A DNA stretch of 7,879 bases from Chryseobacterium gleum (lineage in GTDB: Bacteria; Bacteroidota; Bacteroidia; Flavobacteriales_D; Crocinitomicaceae): NCBI GenBank assembly GCA_945877045.1, contig CAMCQW010000083.1, positions 1-7,879 on the forward strand. Reading direction: 5' to 3'. Position numbers and translations under genes: made by a program. Below the pieces are notes generated by a model. It did not search any database. It was not told the origin of the DNA and saw nothing but the letters and a program-made list of their open reading frames with translations. Positions 5,794-7,879 of the stretch are shown in pieces. How positions within the stretch are numbered: position 1 is the stretch's first letter; each line of letters begins with the position of its first letter.

Positions 5794-7799
5794 GAGATAA
5801 GTTTTACAAATTCTTCTTCAGAGATAATAGTTATCTCTAAACTATTCGCTTTTTTCAATTTTGCAGGTCCCATATTTTCACCCGCTAGTAAATAATCAGT
5901 TTTACTAGAAACAGACGAACCAACTTTCCCACCGTTCTTTTCAATAAGTTCTTTTAATTCTTCTCGCGAGAAAACAGAAAAAGAACCGGAAATTACCAAT
6001 GTTTTTCCAAGAAAAGTAGTTGAATCAAGTACTTCATTTTCTTTAACAAAACATAAACCCACATTTTTTAAGCGATCAATTAAGGCTAGATTAGCTGCAT
6101 CAGAAAAATATCGAAGGACAGAATCTGCTATTTTGCCCCCTATTTCTTCCACTTCAATTAATTCATCATAAGTTGCTAATTGCAATGCGTCTATATTTTT
6201 AAAGCCCTTTGCTAATTTCTTTGCAACCGTTTCACCCACAAACCGAATACCTAAACCAAAGAGCACACGCTCAAAGTTAGTATTTTTTGATAATTCCAGA
6301 CCAGTCAAAAGATTTTCAACAGATTTCACCGCCATTCTATCCAATTTAAGCAAGTGATCCGCTTGTAAGGTATATAAATCAGCAATATCTTTTATCAATC
6401 CTTTTTCATAAAGTAATTCGATCGTCTCTTCTCCTAACCCATCTATGTTTAAAGCCTTTCGACTAATGAAATGTTGTATTTTTCCTTTTACTTGTGGTGG
6501 ACAAGTACTTTCATTCGGACAATAATGATGGGCTTCTCCTTCTTGACGAACTAAGGATGTATGGCAAATGGGGCAATTTTCTATAAAAACAACAGGCCTA
6601 ACATTTCCCGATCTTTTTTCTAAATTAACGCCTACTATTTTAGGGATTATCTCCCCTCCTTTCTCCAAAAACACCGTATCATTTTCATGCAATGCTAATT
6701 TTTCAATCTGATCAGCATTATGCAATGAGGCACGTTTTACCGTAGTACCACCTATAGAAACAGGCGTTAAATTAGCAACAGGCGTTATAGATCCCGTTCT
6801 TCCAACTTGATAAGTTACTTCCAATAATACCGTTTCAACCCTTTTAGTTTTAAACTTAAATGAGGTGGCCCAACGAGGTGATTTTGCCGTAAACCCCATC
6901 GATTTCTGCTGTTGGTAATTATTAACTTTAATTACAATCCCATCAATATCAAAAGACAAATTCGATCTTTCGACATCCCAAAAACGAATAAAGGCCATGA
7001 TTCCGTTAATATCATTGACCTTCTCAATATATTTATTTGTTGGATTTGGTGTTTTAAATCCCCAATTTGCAGCATGAAGCACCGATTCATAATGCCCATT
7101 GTCTAGTAATTCATCGCCATACACGCCATATAAAAAGGAATCCAAGCCTCTTTCTGCTACCACTTTAGAATCTTGCATTTTAAGTGTTCCAGATGCCGTA
7201 TTTCGAGGATTAGCGAATAGGTTTTCACCGATGGCTTCACGCTCTAAGTTAATTCGTTGAAATTGAGCATGTGGCATAAAGATTTCCCCTCGTATTTCAA
7301 AATCAGTGGGATAATCATTAGTTAATTGAAGTGGTATTGATCGGATGGTACGAACATTATTGGTCACATCCTCCCCTTTTTCACCATCTCCACGTGTAAC
7401 AGCTTTAGAAAACTGGCCATTTTCATAACGAATACCAATAGCTACGCCATCGTATTTTAATTCGCAAACAAATTCCAGGGGTTCAGTCACTAATTTTTGG
7501 GCTCTTGCAACCCACTCCACGATTTCCTCTTCAGAATAGGTATTTCCTAAAGACAACATAGGAAAACGATGGGTAACGGATTCAAATTTTTTGGTAATAT
7601 CTCCTCCTACACGTTTAGTTGGGCTATTTTCAAAAGCAAATTCATTGAACTCAATTTCTAATGCCTCTAATTCTTTTAATAGCATATCAAAGTCGAAATC
7701 ACTTATTAGCGATAGATTATCGACATAATACGAATGATTGTATTTATGAATTTCTTCGGAAAGTCTCAAAATTCTTTCCCTCGCTTCTTTTTGATTCAT
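5790..7799 (-). CDS. ligA: NAD-dependent DNA ligase
   Basis: LigA seals nicks in duplex DNA with NAD+ as cofactor, joining Okazaki fragments and finishing repair. At 669 residues it is full length. In order: the Ia NMN-binding domain (1 to about 70, with H22, Y24, Y25 and D34), the adenylation domain (about 70-317) with catalytic K115 in K-Y-D-G and the downstream E-I-R-G-E and D-G-I-V-I-K motifs, the OB fold (about 320-400), a Cys4 zinc finger (C409, C412, C427, C433), helix-hairpin-helix repeats (about 450-575) and a C-terminal BRCT domain (about 592-669) with the typical G-K-T-L-V-I-S-G and G-G-K-V motifs. No key residue is missing. The start ATG at 7799 gives the normal N-terminus. It is the first gene of the operon; 80 bp of upstream sequence remain in the window and contain no convincing promoter. 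Confidence 0.98.
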   Translation of the reverse strand: MNQKEARERILRLSEEIHKYNHSYYVDNLSLISDFDFDMLLKELEALEIEFNEFAFENSPTKRVGGDITKKFESVTHRFPMLSLGNTYSEEEIVEWVARAQKLVTEPLEFVCELKYDGVAIGIRYENGQFSKAVTRGDGEKGEDVTNNVRTIRSIPLQLTNDYPTDFEIRGEIFMPHAQFQRINLEREAIGENLFANPRNTASGTLKMQDSKVVAERGLDSFLYGVYGDELLDNGHYESVLHAANWGFKTPNPTNKYIEKVNDINGIMAFIRFWDVERSNLSFDIDGIVIKVNNYQQQKSMGFTAKSPRWATSFKFKTKRVETVLLEVTYQVGRTGSITPVANLTPVSIGGTTVKRASLHNADQIEKLALHENDTVFLEKGGEIIPKIVGVNLEKRSGNVRPVVFIENCPICHTSLVRQEGEAHHYCPNESTCPPQVKGKIQHFISRKALNIDGLGEETIELLYEKGLIKDIADLYTLQADHLLKLDRMAVKSVENLLTGLELSKNTNFERVLFGLGIRFVGETVAKKLAKGFKNIDALQLATYDELIEVEEIGGKIADSVLRYFSDAANLALIDRLKNVGLCFVKENEVLDSTTFLGKTLVISGSFSVFSREELKELIEKNGGKVGSSVSSKTDYLLAGENMGPAKLKKANSLEITIISEEEFVKLIS

Positions 7800-7879
7800 A
7801 CAATAAAGGTAGCATTTTTCGCCTTGATCATTCGCGGTTTCCCTTGTAAATCTTTCCTTAATTCAATGTTAATAAATCC

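Noticed and set aside
7804..7811. TACCTTTA on the minus strand, resembling the Bacteroidota -7 element TAnnTTTG, before ligA
   Set aside because: It ends only 5 bp from the ATG, deviates at the final G, and has no TTTG-like -33 element at the right distance, so a promoter call is not supported.

Overview
This AT-rich window looks like a chromosomal segment of a Bacteroidota bacterium, most likely of the Flavobacteriia. Three things suggest this. The order ligA, then a small protein of DUF6913 type, then dapA is one I associate with that group. Translation starts are preceded by A-rich tracts instead of Shine-Dalgarno sequences. One protein carries the N-terminal 'S..TL.R.F ... PS..TL...YLGF..F..Y' module common in Bacteroidota. 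Genus level (for example a Fluviicola/Crocinitomicaceae-like organism) is only a guess.

Layout. Positions 30-942 hold two minus-strand genes: a small YidD-family protein (membrane protein insertion efficiency factor) and, upstream of it, an unrecognised 210-residue soluble protein that may have a PH-like beta fold. A strong 13-bp hairpin at 263-306 separates them and argues that YidD starts at 245, not 296. A 183-bp divergent region (943-1125) contains A-tracts, a GCAACTTA direct repeat with 10-bp period and a TTACGTAA palindrome. It leads to a plus-strand gene (1126-2355) for a 409-residue protein with a possible DNA-binding N-terminus and an uncharacterised, mostly helical remainder. A 169-bp gap follows, then a plus-strand CapA-family metallophosphatase-like protein (2525-3691) with an N-terminal membrane segment.

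From 7799 down to 3697 runs a tightly packed minus-strand operon: ligA (NAD-dependent DNA ligase), the DUF6913-like gene, dapA (diaminopimelate/lysine pathway) and an M15 D-Ala-D-Ala dipeptidase-like lipoprotein. Each junction overlaps, by 4, 8 and 4 nt, so translational coupling is likely. dapA and the M15 peptidase both touch peptidoglycan metabolism (precursor supply and D-Ala-D-Ala turnover); ligA is a housekeeping replication and repair gene. The operon converges on the capA-like gene with only 5 bp between the two stop codons.

I see no tRNA, rRNA, CRISPR array, insertion sequence or phage gene. The window is mostly ordinary housekeeping sequence. The least explained part is the divergent pair of uncharacterised genes at 310-2355.
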